From the NCBI RefSeq assembly GCF_003319175.1, contig NZ_QOHK01000001.1, positions 744,001-808,000 of the forward strand: a DNA stretch of 64,000 bases, in the 5' to 3' direction. The position numbers and the translations under genes are program-made. Origin of the DNA: Blastococcus sp. TF02-8. GTDB lineage: Bacteria; Actinomycetota; Actinomycetes; Mycobacteriales; Geodermatophilaceae. The notes under the pieces were generated by a model, which saw only the letters and a program-made list of their open reading frames with translations, had not been told where the DNA came from and ran no database searches. Below, piece by piece: positions 53,299-60,918 of this stretch (position 1 is its first letter; each line of letters begins with the position of its first letter).

Positions 53299-53687
53299 CC
53301 CCTTCGGTGCTGTTCGTGTGCGTGCACAACGCCGGCCGCTCGCAGATGGCCGCGGGCTGGCTGCGGCACCTGGCCGGCGACGCCGTCGAGGTCCGCTCGG
53401 CCGGCTCGCTGCCCGGCGACCAGGTCAACCCCTCCGCGGTCCGGGCCATGAGCGAGGTCGGCATCGACATCTCCGACCAGCGGCCCAGGGTGCTGACCGA
53501 GGGCGCCGTGGAGTCCTCCGACGTCGTGATCACCATGGGCTGCGGCGACGCCTGCCCGGTCCTCCCCGGGAAGCGCTACCTCGACTGGCCGCTCGAGGAC
53601 CCCGCCGGGCAGGGCGTCGAGGCGGTGCGCCCGATCCGCGACGAGATCGAGCGCCGCGTGCGGGGACTGCTGGCCGAGCTGCTCTGA
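53295..53687 (+). CDS. arsC: arsenate reductase (LMW-phosphatase type)
   Basis: This 130-residue enzyme starts at ATG 53295, overlapping the channel gene by 4 bases. It has the P-loop CVHNAGRS with Cys9 and Arg15, the SAGSLPG segment, and a distal Cys pair region (MGCGDACPVLPG) for the redox cascade. The reaction is arsenate to arsenite. Whether the electron donor is thioredoxin or mycothiol/mycoredoxin cannot be told here. The conserved DWPLEDPAGQ follows. Together with arsR and the channel it gives reduction and downhill efflux. Confidence 0.9.
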   Translation: MTPSVLFVCVHNAGRSQMAAGWLRHLAGDAVEVRSAGSLPGDQVNPSAVRAMSEVGIDISDQRPRVLTEGAVESSDVVITMGCGDACPVLPGKRYLDWPLEDPAGQGVEAVRPIRDEIERRVRGLLAELL

Positions 53688-53691
53688 GTGC

Positions 53692-54234
53692 TCAGTCGCG
53701 GTGCAGCACGAAGAAGAACGGGTCGGGCAGGCCGCGCAGGTCCATCAGACCCAGCACCGTACGGCTGCTCACCCGCCGGAAGACGTCGATGATCGGCAGC
53801 GCGTCGTAGACCATCGCCGCGGTCTGCACCCCGCGGTGCTCGACCGTCCGCAGTCGCGCCCGGGGCCTCGTCGTCGTCAGCAGGGGCCGGACCGCGCGGA
53901 ACGCCAGCCGAGCGGCGCGCGCGTGCGCCAGACCCGGGCGGTCGCGCAGCACATCGACCGGGACGAGCGCCGGGTCGACCGGCCGCGGACCCGACCGGGT
54001 GGCGAACAGCAGCGGGTGCACGGTCTCGGCGTCGAGGAACTCCTTGCCGTACCAGCCGTAGGCCTCCAGCAACCCGTCCAGGGGCGAGCCGGTGGGCAGC
54101 CCGCTCCCCCGCCAGCGGCCGGTCATCTCCTCGAGCGCGACGGGCGCGAACGCGTCGAACAGCGCGAACGCCTGGACGACGGGCAGTCCGTCGGAGTACT
54201 CAGCGAGCTCGCCGTCCAGGTGCTCGCGCGTCAC
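53692..54234 (-). CDS. GXWXG/DUF4334 domain protein
   Basis: This 180-residue soluble protein has MTGRWRGSGLPTGSPLDG at about 38-55, the GXWXG motif, and WYGKEF just after it. The C-terminal half holds LRTVEHRGVQTAAMVYDALPIIDVFRRV and LGLMDLRGLPDPFFFVLHRD, the DUF4334 signature. It is a beta-rich domain with unknown role. The stop is 5 bases from the arsC stop. Its start overlaps the 3' end of the DUF4177 gene by 4 bases, so those two are an operon. Confidence 0.85.
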   Translation of the reverse strand: MTREHLDGELAEYSDGLPVVQAFALFDAFAPVALEEMTGRWRGSGLPTGSPLDGLLEAYGWYGKEFLDAETVHPLLFATRSGPRPVDPALVPVDVLRDRPGLAHARAARLAFRAVRPLLTTTRPRARLRTVEHRGVQTAAMVYDALPIIDVFRRVSSRTVLGLMDLRGLPDPFFFVLHRD

Positions 54235-54440
54235 GCGACCGGACGCTCGAAGGTGACCAGCACGCCGTCGACCCCACCGGGACCGATGCGGCCCTTCACC
54301 TCGACGGCCGTGATGGCCTTGAGCTGCCAGCCCTGGCGGGCGTGCTCGTTGAGCACCTTCTCCAGCTTGCCGCCGGACATCTTGCCGCCCATGAGGCCTT
54401 CGCGGATCTCCTCGACCTTGTACTCGTAGCGCGCCGCCAT
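54231..54440 (-). CDS. DUF4177-like small protein
   Basis: This 69-residue protein starts at ATG 54440, with GGAGG upstream. YEYKVEEIR at the N-terminus, then a Gly-rich GGKMSGGKLEKVLNEHARQGWQLKAIT and a final strand (GVLVTFERP) match the DUF4177 family, a small beta-alpha-beta domain. Its function is unknown. It lies between an acyltransferase gene and the DUF4334 gene, all on the minus strand with short gaps, so a three-gene operon is likely. Confidence 0.8.
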   Translation of the reverse strand: MAARYEYKVEEIREGLMGGKMSGGKLEKVLNEHARQGWQLKAITAVEVKGRIGPGGVDGVLVTFERPVA

Positions 54441-54454
54441 GGCCGGATCCTCCC

Positions 54455-55330
54455 TCAGCCGAGCACCGGGAGGGTGCGCTTGGCCGCCAGCCGGTCCATG
54501 CCGGCCTGGATGACCGACTCCACCTCGTCGTAGATCTTCTGCACGTAGGCGGTGTCCTCGGCCCGCTCCGGGTCGGTGTCGACCTCGATGGGATCGAGGA
54601 TCTCGGTGCGGATCTTGGCCGGCAGCGGCACGTGCGCGGGCAGGATCTCCACCGCGATCGGGAAGGGGAAGCCGGCGATGATCGGCAGGTTGGCCCCGCG
54701 CAGCGTCTTCTTCAGCCCGGTCACCTTGTCCACGGCGTTGGCGAGCCACTTGCCCTCCGACAGCACGAACACGGTGTCGTGCCCGCCGACGGTGGCCACG
54801 GGCAGGATCGGCACGCCGGAGCGGATCGCCTGCTTCACGAAGCCGGTCCGACCGCCGAGGGTCGCGACGTCGCGCTTCCACCAGCTGCGCATCGCGTCGA
54901 CCTCACCACCGGGCCAGACGACGACGTCCTCGCCCTTCTCCAGGGCCGCACCGACGCTCTTCCGGTTGGCCGCGATGACCCCGACCGCGCGGAAGTAGTC
55001 ACCGAGGCCGGGCGAGGCCATGAGCACGTCGTGCGCGGTGCCGTGCAGGGTGCGCTTGCCGTCGAAGTGCTTCTGCCAGGCGTTGACCAGCGACCAGGCG
55101 TCCATCGTCAACGCGCCGCCGGAGTGCACGCCGATGACCAGGCAGGTGCGGTCGGGAACCCGGTCCCAGCCCTCGAACTCGGCCCGGAAGTAGTACTTCT
55201 CCAGGAAGTCCACCAACGGCTGCTGGAGCTTCATCACGGTCTCGTTCGGCGGGTGCGGCTCCATGGCGGCACCCACGCGCCACTGGATGAGGCGCTGGAG
55301 GATGTTCGGCTGCTCGGCGTCGTCGGCCAC
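54455..55330 (-). CDS. lysophospholipid-type acyltransferase (PlsC superfamily)
   Basis: This 291-residue protein starts at GTG 55330, with GAGGGAG upstream. GVHSGGALTMDAW provides His and Asp of the acyltransferase site, VVVWPGGEVDAMRSWW is the acceptor-binding PGG motif, and FVKQAIRSGVPILPVATVGGHDTVF follows. This variant, HSGG...MD rather than strict HX4D, is typical of DGAT2-like or hemolysin-family acyltransferases. It probably acylates a glycerolipid or related lipid at the membrane. A CRP-like box lies 130 bases upstream. Confidence 0.85.
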   Translation of the reverse strand: MADDAEQPNILQRLIQWRVGAAMEPHPPNETVMKLQQPLVDFLEKYYFRAEFEGWDRVPDRTCLVIGVHSGGALTMDAWSLVNAWQKHFDGKRTLHGTAHDVLMASPGLGDYFRAVGVIAANRKSVGAALEKGEDVVVWPGGEVDAMRSWWKRDVATLGGRTGFVKQAIRSGVPILPVATVGGHDTVFVLSEGKWLANAVDKVTGLKKTLRGANLPIIAGFPFPIAVEILPAHVPLPAKIRTEILDPIEVDTDPERAEDTAYVQKIYDEVESVIQAGMDRLAAKRTLPVLG

Positions 55331-55461
55331 GGTTGCTCCCTCGTCTCTGAAGGACTGACGTGCTCGGAGAGGTGCGTCGGAAAGCACCAACGCCGTTGTC
55401 GCGCCGCGGTCACGCCGCCGACCGGACTTTTCCGTCTCCGATCGGGTGCTCCGGCATGATC

Positions 55462-55483
55462 GTGACACGGATCACTGATCCGT
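55462..55483. promoter_or_regulatory. overlapping CRP-like box and 17-base palindrome
   Basis: GTGA at 55462-55465, six bases, then TCAC at 55472-55475 matches the actinobacterial CRP/Cmr consensus GTGA-N6-TCAC. ACGGATCA at 55467-55474 and TGATCCGT at 55476-55483 form a second palindrome over it. It lies 130 bases upstream of the acyltransferase start. Confidence 0.4.
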
Positions 55484-55541
55484 ACCGGCTGGACAGGTGC
55501 GCGGAGTGGGAGGCCCGGGCGCCGGCCGGGTGGAGCTCGGC

Positions 55542-56135
55542 TCAGGCGCCGGTGATCTGCAGGAGCCCGGCGGCCTGGTCGGCCATGTCGGCGAACTCGT
55601 CGCCCTCGTGCAGCACCGTCCAGCTCATGAGCAGCTCGATGCCGGTCGGGTCGCCGTCGACGTCGAGCGCCCCTGGTGGGGCCACGAGGTGACGGACCGT
55701 CTCCACGAGCAGGTCGCCGGCGAGCCAACCGGGCTGACGCTCCACCCGCCGGACCCGCAGGGCCGGGCCGGCGGGCAGCGTGATCAGACCGACCTCCGGA
55801 GCGGCCAGTCCGGGCTCGAGCCGGCTGCGTTCGGCCTCGGCGATCTCCTCCAGCGTGCTCGTGAGCTTGTACCGGTCGGAGCGCAGCGTGGCCAGGACGC
55901 CGTAGACGGGGTCGGGGATCCAGAGGGCGCCGAGATCGGGCGCCCGCTGCAGGAGCGCCGTCGCGAAGGACCGGAGCTGCTCCCCCAGCTCCACCGCGGC
56001 CGCGCCCTCGACGTAGAGGTCCTCGCAGACCTGCTCCGCCCACACCGCGACCGACTCGTCCGGACGGGGGATCCAGATCCACCCGCCGTCGGGCGGGTCG
56101 ACCGTGTACCCCCAGTTCCGCCGCGCGGCCGTCAC
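55542..56135 (-). CDS. unrecognised protein, last gene of a five-gene cassette
   Basis: This 197-residue soluble protein starts at GTG 56135, overlapping the stop of the preceding gene by 4 bases. It opens with WGYTVDPPDGGWIWIPRPDESV, which resembles the beta opening of PsbP/Mog1/LpqN-type folds (proteins with a strand-rich core binding other proteins). It has a helical middle and an ELLMSWTVLHEGDEFADMADQAAGLLQ end that parallels the previous gene product. The two look like diverged paralogs. There is no signal peptide, and I cannot name a family. Confidence 0.6.
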   Translation of the reverse strand: MTAARRNWGYTVDPPDGGWIWIPRPDESVAVWAEQVCEDLYVEGAAAVELGEQLRSFATALLQRAPDLGALWIPDPVYGVLATLRSDRYKLTSTLEEIAEAERSRLEPGLAAPEVGLITLPAGPALRVRRVERQPGWLAGDLLVETVRHLVAPPGALDVDGDPTGIELLMSWTVLHEGDEFADMADQAAGLLQITGA

Positions 56136-56655
56136 GGCAACCACCGGAAGGAGCCGGCGACGGCGTCGAAGAGGGCCACCAGCGGCTCGAGGACCTGCAA
56201 CTGGGGAGTCGAGAAGCTCAGCAGCACGAACCCACCTCCGGGCATCTCGTGGTGGTACTGCACCACCTCGGTGTCCACCTGGTGCCCGCCCACCGCCGGT
56301 GCCGTCATCCGGTGGCGCAGTCGCGGCACCGGGCCGGCCGCCAGCTCGACGACGCCCACCGCCAGCGCGCACGCGATCGGCGGCGCCCCCTCCTGGAACA
56401 GCGACAGGTACACCTCGACGGTGTGGCTGTCGGCGCGCGCTGCGGCGGCCTCCTGCAGCAGCTGCGCCACCTGGGGCATGAGGGTGTCGCGGTCGGGCGG
56501 CCGCGGGTGACGGCCCGCGCGATCCGGGCGATGTCGTCGGCCCGCTCGGCGTCGTCCAGGACCCGGATGCGCACCCAGTCGTTGGGCACCGCGAACGTGA
56601 AGTCCCGCGGCCGCTCCACGGACGCCGATCGACCCTGCTCGGTGTGGCCCGTCAT
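56132..56655 (-). pseudogene. frameshifted member of the cassette (unrecognised family)
   Basis: The gene starts at ATG 56655 with PRDFTFAVPNDWVRIRVL, a strand typical of Mog1/PsbP-like folds. At about 56491-56510 the coding frame shifts. The first frame continues into Arg/Ser-rich nonsense, while the second frame carries the sensible continuation (DRDTLMPQVAQLLQEAA ... STPQLQVLEPLVALFDAVAGSFRW) to its stop at 56132. One missing base within a GC-rich run would explain it. It is either a sequencing error or a recent inactivation. The intact product would have about 174 residues. Confidence 0.6.
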
Positions 56656-57251
56656 GGCCGCCGCAACGCCGCACGGGCTCGCAGGCCGGTCAGCCCAGCC
56701 CCCAGGGCGAGCAAGGTCGCGAGCCCGAGCGGTGCGACCCAGACGATCTCCGCGCCGGCGCCGAGCACGGTGGCGGCCGTGGCACCGCCCACCGCGGCGA
56801 ACATCAGCCCCGCGCTCCACCGGGCGTCGCCCATCGCCCCGCTGGGGATCATCGCCTCCACCCGCGGGCGGGGCACCGTGGCCACCTGCTCCACGCGCAC
56901 TCCGGAGTTCTCGAGGTGGGCGATGAGCTCCCCCACCGCCGCCGGATCGCGGGGCGTCACGTCCAGGGTCGCGCCCGGCATCCGGAGAGCGACCGCACCC
57001 TGGCCCGGCGCCGCGACCGCCCCCGCGGCAGCCGTCGGCCCGGTGAGCGGGATCCACCGCCGGACGTCGTCGGACGTCGTGTGCACGAGCGCGTCGTCAG
57101 TGCCGGCCAGCTCCCCCGCCCGCACCCCGGTGGGCCCGGCCAGCGCGACCCGCCACCGGGCGCTCGGCGATCGCCGAGGCCACCACTCCCGCGGGAAGGC
57201 GGCGACCACGACGAGAACGATCGCGGCCAGCCCACCGAGCGCCAGCAGCAC
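56652..57251 (-). CDS. unrecognised membrane protein of the cassette
   Basis: From GTG 57251 the frame gives 199 residues and stops 4 bases into the next gene. It has an N-terminal helix (VLLALGGLAAIVLVVVAAF), a soluble strand-rich part of about 100 residues with VTPRDPAAVGELIAHLENSGVRVE, and a C-terminal pair of helices (WSAGLMFAAVGGATAATVLGAG; WVAPLGLATLLALGAGLTGL). A PH-like or similar domain between helices is possible. No family is recognised. The start is uncertain because no good ribosome binding site precedes it. Confidence 0.55.
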   Translation of the reverse strand: MLLALGGLAAIVLVVVAAFPREWWPRRSPSARWRVALAGPTGVRAGELAGTDDALVHTTSDDVRRWIPLTGPTAAAGAVAAPGQGAVALRMPGATLDVTPRDPAAVGELIAHLENSGVRVEQVATVPRPRVEAMIPSGAMGDARWSAGLMFAAVGGATAATVLGAGAEIVWVAPLGLATLLALGAGLTGLRARAALRRP

Positions 57252-57265
57252 ATCGCTGCGGAGGA

Positions 57266-57748
57266 TCAGCCGAGACCGGTGAGCACGACGGCGGCGAGGA
57301 CGGCGGCCAGCTGCACGTAGCTGCGGCGGGACGAGAGGGCCGCCTCCGCGGCGTAGACCCGTGCGCCCCCGGTGGGCACGCTCCTGGATTCCCTCGCCAC
57401 GCCGGCGGCTTCGGCCACGGCCTGCGCGACCCGCTCCGTCCACCGCCCCAGGCCCGCCGGCGGCGTCGTCGGGTCGCTGCACAGGACGCCGGGCATCCAC
57501 TCGGCCAGATCCAGCCAGCAGCGAATCTCCCCGGACGTCGTCACGAAGGCAAAGGGCGCCGTGGCCCCGAGGGAATCGCCCCGGGTCGGCCGCAGGCGGC
57601 ACCCGGTGACGTCCCAGCTCTCCGTGCCGTCGGCGCTGATCCGGCGCAGGATTCCCTCCGCCACCTCGAGCCGGACCGGCTCCGCACGCGTGACAGCCGC
57701 CGGGACGTCGCCGGGAAGCAGGACCAGACGGTGAGGTGCGTAGGTCAC
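57266..57748 (-). CDS. unrecognised tail-anchored protein of the cassette
   Basis: This 160-residue protein starts at GTG 57748, overlapping the 85-residue gene by 4 bases. It is strand-rich at first (APHRLVLLPGDVPAAVTRAEPVRLEV; GTESWDVTGCRLRPT; APFAFVTTSGEIRCWLDL), then helical, and ends in one hydrophobic helix (YVQLAAVLAAVVLTGLG). This makes it a tail-anchored membrane protein facing the cytoplasm. It has the same make-up as the next product, with a soluble sensor-like domain beside a membrane helix. No family is recognised. Confidence 0.6.
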   Translation of the reverse strand: MTYAPHRLVLLPGDVPAAVTRAEPVRLEVAEGILRRISADGTESWDVTGCRLRPTRGDSLGATAPFAFVTTSGEIRCWLDLAEWMPGVLCSDPTTPPAGLGRWTERVAQAVAEAAGVARESRSVPTGGARVYAAEAALSSRRSYVQLAAVLAAVVLTGLG

Positions 57749-58002
57749 CGATCGGTCCCGACCGGCGTGGCCGGACCCTCGGTGGCCCACTGGCCGATGG
57801 ACCGGGCGTCCCCGATGTTCCCAGCCACGCCGGCGGCCGTGGACGCCCGGCTTGCCAATGCCGCGCGCCCCAGGCCGGCAGCGACCTCCGGAGCCACGGT
57901 GGTCGCCGGGTGGACCACCGGCGCCGGCCCGGTCACCACCTCCCGGAAGAGGCTGGAGGGCCGGTAGGCCTCGGCCGTGTCCACCTGCAGTCCGGCGCTC
58001 AC
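57745..58002 (-). CDS. unrecognised 85-residue protein, first gene of the cassette
   Basis: The frame starts at GTG 58002 and ends 4 bases into the next gene. The product is Ala/Val/Thr-rich without a membrane helix or signal peptide (LQVDTAEAYRPSSLFREVV; ASRASTAAGVAGNIGDARSIGQWATEGPAT). Size and position as first gene of an overlapping cassette recall small secreted partners of type VII loci, but there is no WXG motif and no EccC-type ATPase nearby. The function is unknown. Confidence 0.5.
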   Translation of the reverse strand: MSAGLQVDTAEAYRPSSLFREVVTGPAPVVHPATTVAPEVAAGLGRAALASRASTAAGVAGNIGDARSIGQWATEGPATPVGTDR

Positions 58003-58053
58003 CCCGGGAGATTACGAGGCAGTCAGGCCTGTCGCACCCGTCGTCCACAGCGG

Positions 58054-59085
58054 TCATGCGGTGCGCGGGGCCTCCCAGAGGTCGATGCCGCTGTCGACGG
58101 CGTGCTGGTCGATCGCGGCCAGCTCGTCGGCGGAGAACTGCAGGTTGCCCAGCGCCCCGACGTTCTGCTCCAGCTGCCCGACGCTGCTGGCGCCCACCAG
58201 GACAGTGGTCACCCGCTCGTCCCGCAGTGCCCAGGCCAGCGCCATCTGCGCCAGGCTCTGCCCCCGGCCCCGCGCGATCTCGTCCAGGGCTCGCACGTGG
58301 CCGAGCGCCTCCTCGGTCAGCAGGTCGGTCGACAGCGACTTGCCCTGGCTGGCCCGCGAGCCCTCAGGCACGCCGCCGAGGTACTTGTCGGTGAGCATCC
58401 CCTGGGCCAGCGGGGAGAACGCGATGCAGCCCGCGCCGACGTCGGCCAGGGTGTCCAGGAGCCCCTCGGTCTCGATCCAGCGGTTGAGCATCGAGTAGGA
58501 GGGCTGGTGGATGAGCAGCGGTGTGCCGAGCTCGGCGAGGATCGCGGCGGCCTTCGCGGTGTCCTCCGGCGAGTAGGAGGAGATCCCGGCGTACAGCGCC
58601 TTCCCCGACCGGACGGCGGAGTCCAGGGCGCCCATCGTCTCCTCGAGCGGCGTGCTCGGGTCCGGGCGGTGCGAGTAGAAGATGTCGACGTGGTCCAGGC
58701 GCATCCGGGTCAGGGACTGGTCCAGGCTCGACAGGAGGTACTTCCGCGAGCCGCCGCCCTGCCCGTACGGCCCGGGCCACATGTCGTAACCGGCCTTGGT
58801 GCTGATCACCAGCTCGTCGCGGTAGGGCCGGAAGTCGTCGTCCAGGTGCCGGCCGAAGTTGGTCTCCGCACTGCCGTAGGGCGGGCCGTAGTTGTTCGCC
58901 AGGTCGAAGTGGGTGATGCCCAGGTCGAAGGCCCGGCGGAGGATGTCGCGCTGCCGGTCGAACGGGACGTCGTCGCCGAAGTTGTGCCAGAGCCCCAGGC
59001 TGATCACCGGCAGGTCCAGGCCGCTGCGGCCGGTCCGGCGGTAGGTCATCGAGTCGTAGCGGCTGTCGGCAGCGGAGAACGGCAT
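58054..59085 (-). CDS. aldo/keto reductase (YghZ/Kvbeta-like)
   Basis: This 343-residue enzyme starts at ATG 59085. The TIM-barrel tetrad is visible: Asp in FDLANNYG, Tyr in the same block, Lys in ISTKAG and His in YSHRPDPSTP. The late GASSVGQLEQNVGAL binds NADPH. It is of the YghZ/Gpr type, which reduces L-glyceraldehyde 3-phosphate and methylglyoxal, judged from YDSMTYRRTGRSGLDLPVISLGLWHNFG at the start. It lies just upstream of the cassette on the same strand, but with a 52-base gap and no coupling. Confidence 0.9.
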   Translation of the reverse strand: MPFSAADSRYDSMTYRRTGRSGLDLPVISLGLWHNFGDDVPFDRQRDILRRAFDLGITHFDLANNYGPPYGSAETNFGRHLDDDFRPYRDELVISTKAGYDMWPGPYGQGGGSRKYLLSSLDQSLTRMRLDHVDIFYSHRPDPSTPLEETMGALDSAVRSGKALYAGISSYSPEDTAKAAAILAELGTPLLIHQPSYSMLNRWIETEGLLDTLADVGAGCIAFSPLAQGMLTDKYLGGVPEGSRASQGKSLSTDLLTEEALGHVRALDEIARGRGQSLAQMALAWALRDERVTTVLVGASSVGQLEQNVGALGNLQFSADELAAIDQHAVDSGIDLWEAPRTA

Positions 59086-59195
59086 GCCCTGATCCTCGTC
59101 GCCCGGCCCGCGCACCGCAGTACCTGTGTCGGACGGTAACCAGATCCAGGTCGGCTCGTTGGGACAGCGCACAGACCACCCGTCGAGGAGTCCGC

Positions 59196-60725
59196 ATGCG
59201 CCGCCCCCTGCCCCGTGCCGCACTGGCCCTCGCCGCCGCGGCGGCCCTCGTCGCCGGCGGGGCGTCCACCGCCTCCGCCGCACCCGGCGACCCTTCGCCC
59301 GGCTCACCCGCGTACCTGGCCCGCGACGCGCAGAACATCGCCGACGCCTACGGCCGGCAGACCGCACCCGACGGTCAGCTCTCCCCCGGCTACCTCCCCG
59401 CGCTGGTCGAGGCCACCACCCCGCAGCACGCCGGCGACCTGCTGGCCCAGGCCGCCCGCCCGAACCGGCCGGCGCTCACCCCGGGCCTGCTGGTGCCGGG
59501 CTGGAACAGCGGCAACCCCTACCGCGCGCACTGGGACGGCACCCGCGGCGAGATCACCCCGGTCTCGTTCACCAACCGGTACGGCGCGCTGGTGCAGGGC
59601 GACGTCTTCTCCCCGCTCCCCGGTGCCACCGACCCCTACACCGGCGAGCCGCTGACCGGCCCGTTCCCCGGAGTCGTCCTCACCACCGGCTCGGTGCAGG
59701 GCAGCGAGCGGATGTACTGGTGGCTCGCGCAGGACCTCGCCGAGCGCGGCTACGTCGTCCTCACCTACGACGTCCAGGGGCAGGGCCGCAGCGAGACCTT
59801 CCCGCACCAGGGCGACCCCGCCGACCTGCCGTACTGCTCGTTCGCCGCCGCGCCGCTCGCGGGAGAGCAGACCGGCTGCCCCGGCGTCCCCTTCCAGCAG
59901 ACGTCGAACTTCGTGTACGGCACCCAGGACGCGATCGACTTCTTCCTCTCCACGCCCGACCAGCCCTACCCGAACCCCTCGGCCGGCAGCGCGCAGGTCG
60001 ACTCCTTCAACCCGCTGCACGCCTCGTTCGACCGCTCCCCCGACCCGGGCACCGTCACCCCCGGCCGCACCACCCGGCTGGCCGTGATCGGGCACTCCCT
60101 CGGGGCGCTGGCCGTCTCCTACCTGCAGGGCATCGACCCGCGGATCCAGACCGTGGTGGCCCTGGACAAGCTGTCGACGACGGCGTCGGTCCGCGGCGAG
60201 GACCCCTTCGACGCACTCGGCGACTCGCGGCCGGTGGTCCCCGCCCTGGGCATGCAGTCGGAGTACGGGTTCACCGTGGCCCCGTACTTCGCCAACTCCG
60301 GCCTCTTCGACCCCGCCGGCGCCGGCTCGCCGGCGCAGGCCCCGGACCCGCGCCGCGAGCTCGCCACCGGTTACGAGGGCTGGACCGCGGCCGGCGTCGA
60401 CTCGATGGTCGTGGTGCCGCGCGCCTCGACCCACCTCGAGTACACCGACATCCCCTACGTCCTCCCGGCGTCGCGCTACGGGCAGGCGGTCTCCAGCGTC
60501 TACACGCAGGCCTGGCTGGCGAAGTACCTCCGGCACGACGCCTCGGCCGACGACGTCCTGCTCGGGACGACGCTGCGCTACCTGGAGCCGGACGCGACCG
60601 GCACCTGGCGCCCGATCTCGCTGGACCGGGACGAGCACCTCTCCTTCTACTTCTGCTCCGGGTACTCGCTGCGCACCGCGGGGGGCGAGGTCCGCGACGA
60701 CGACCTGACCGGGGTCGGCTGCTGA
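59196..60725 (+). CDS. secreted alpha/beta hydrolase
   Basis: This 509-residue protein begins at ATG 59196. A Sec signal peptide (RRPLPRAALALAAAAALVAGG, cleavage after ASA) precedes an extracytoplasmic alpha/beta hydrolase. FPGVVLTTGSVQGSE is the oxyanion region, IGHSLGALAVSYLQ carries the nucleophile, and THLEYTDIPYVLPAS holds the candidate His. Extra loops with Cys residues (YCSFAAAPLAGEQTGC; FYFCSGYSL) would be disulfide-bonded. It could be a lipase, esterase or cutinase-like enzyme acting outside the cell. The gene is monocistronic or leads the two after it. Confidence 0.8.
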   Translation: MRRPLPRAALALAAAAALVAGGASTASAAPGDPSPGSPAYLARDAQNIADAYGRQTAPDGQLSPGYLPALVEATTPQHAGDLLAQAARPNRPALTPGLLVPGWNSGNPYRAHWDGTRGEITPVSFTNRYGALVQGDVFSPLPGATDPYTGEPLTGPFPGVVLTTGSVQGSERMYWWLAQDLAERGYVVLTYDVQGQGRSETFPHQGDPADLPYCSFAAAPLAGEQTGCPGVPFQQTSNFVYGTQDAIDFFLSTPDQPYPNPSAGSAQVDSFNPLHASFDRSPDPGTVTPGRTTRLAVIGHSLGALAVSYLQGIDPRIQTVVALDKLSTTASVRGEDPFDALGDSRPVVPALGMQSEYGFTVAPYFANSGLFDPAGAGSPAQAPDPRRELATGYEGWTAAGVDSMVVVPRASTHLEYTDIPYVLPASRYGQAVSSVYTQAWLAKYLRHDASADDVLLGTTLRYLEPDATGTWRPISLDRDEHLSFYFCSGYSLRTAGGEVRDDDLTGVGC

Positions 60726-60747
60726 CCGGCGGGCCTACGGTGGGGGC

Positions 60748-60918
60748 ATGCTGCGCTTCCTCGGACTCCTGCTGGTGATCTGGCTCGTCCTCACCGTGGT
60801 CGGCGCCGTGGTCAAGGGCCTGTTCTGGTTGGCCGTGGTCGGCGCGCTGTTCTTCGTCGCGACCACCGCGCTCGGCTGGGCCAAGCGGAACGACCGCGCC
60901 CTCCCGCCCGGCCGGTGA
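60748..60918 (+). CDS. 56-residue two-helix membrane protein
   Basis: This protein starts at ATG 60748, 22 bases after the hydrolase stop and with TGGGGGC just upstream. It is nearly all hydrophobic: two helices (LGLLLVIWLVLTVVGAVV; WLAVVGALFFVATTALG) and a short KRNDRALPPGR tail. Its stop overlaps the start of the next gene by 4 bases. Such tiny proteins often regulate or stabilise membrane partners. Function unknown. Confidence 0.65.
   Translation: MLRFLGLLLVIWLVLTVVGAVVKGLFWLAVVGALFFVATTALGWAKRNDRALPPGR

Noticed and set aside
57745-58002. WXG100/ESX secreted protein
   Set aside because: Size and position fit, but there is no WXG motif, no helical hairpin pattern, and no EccC-type ATPase in the window.
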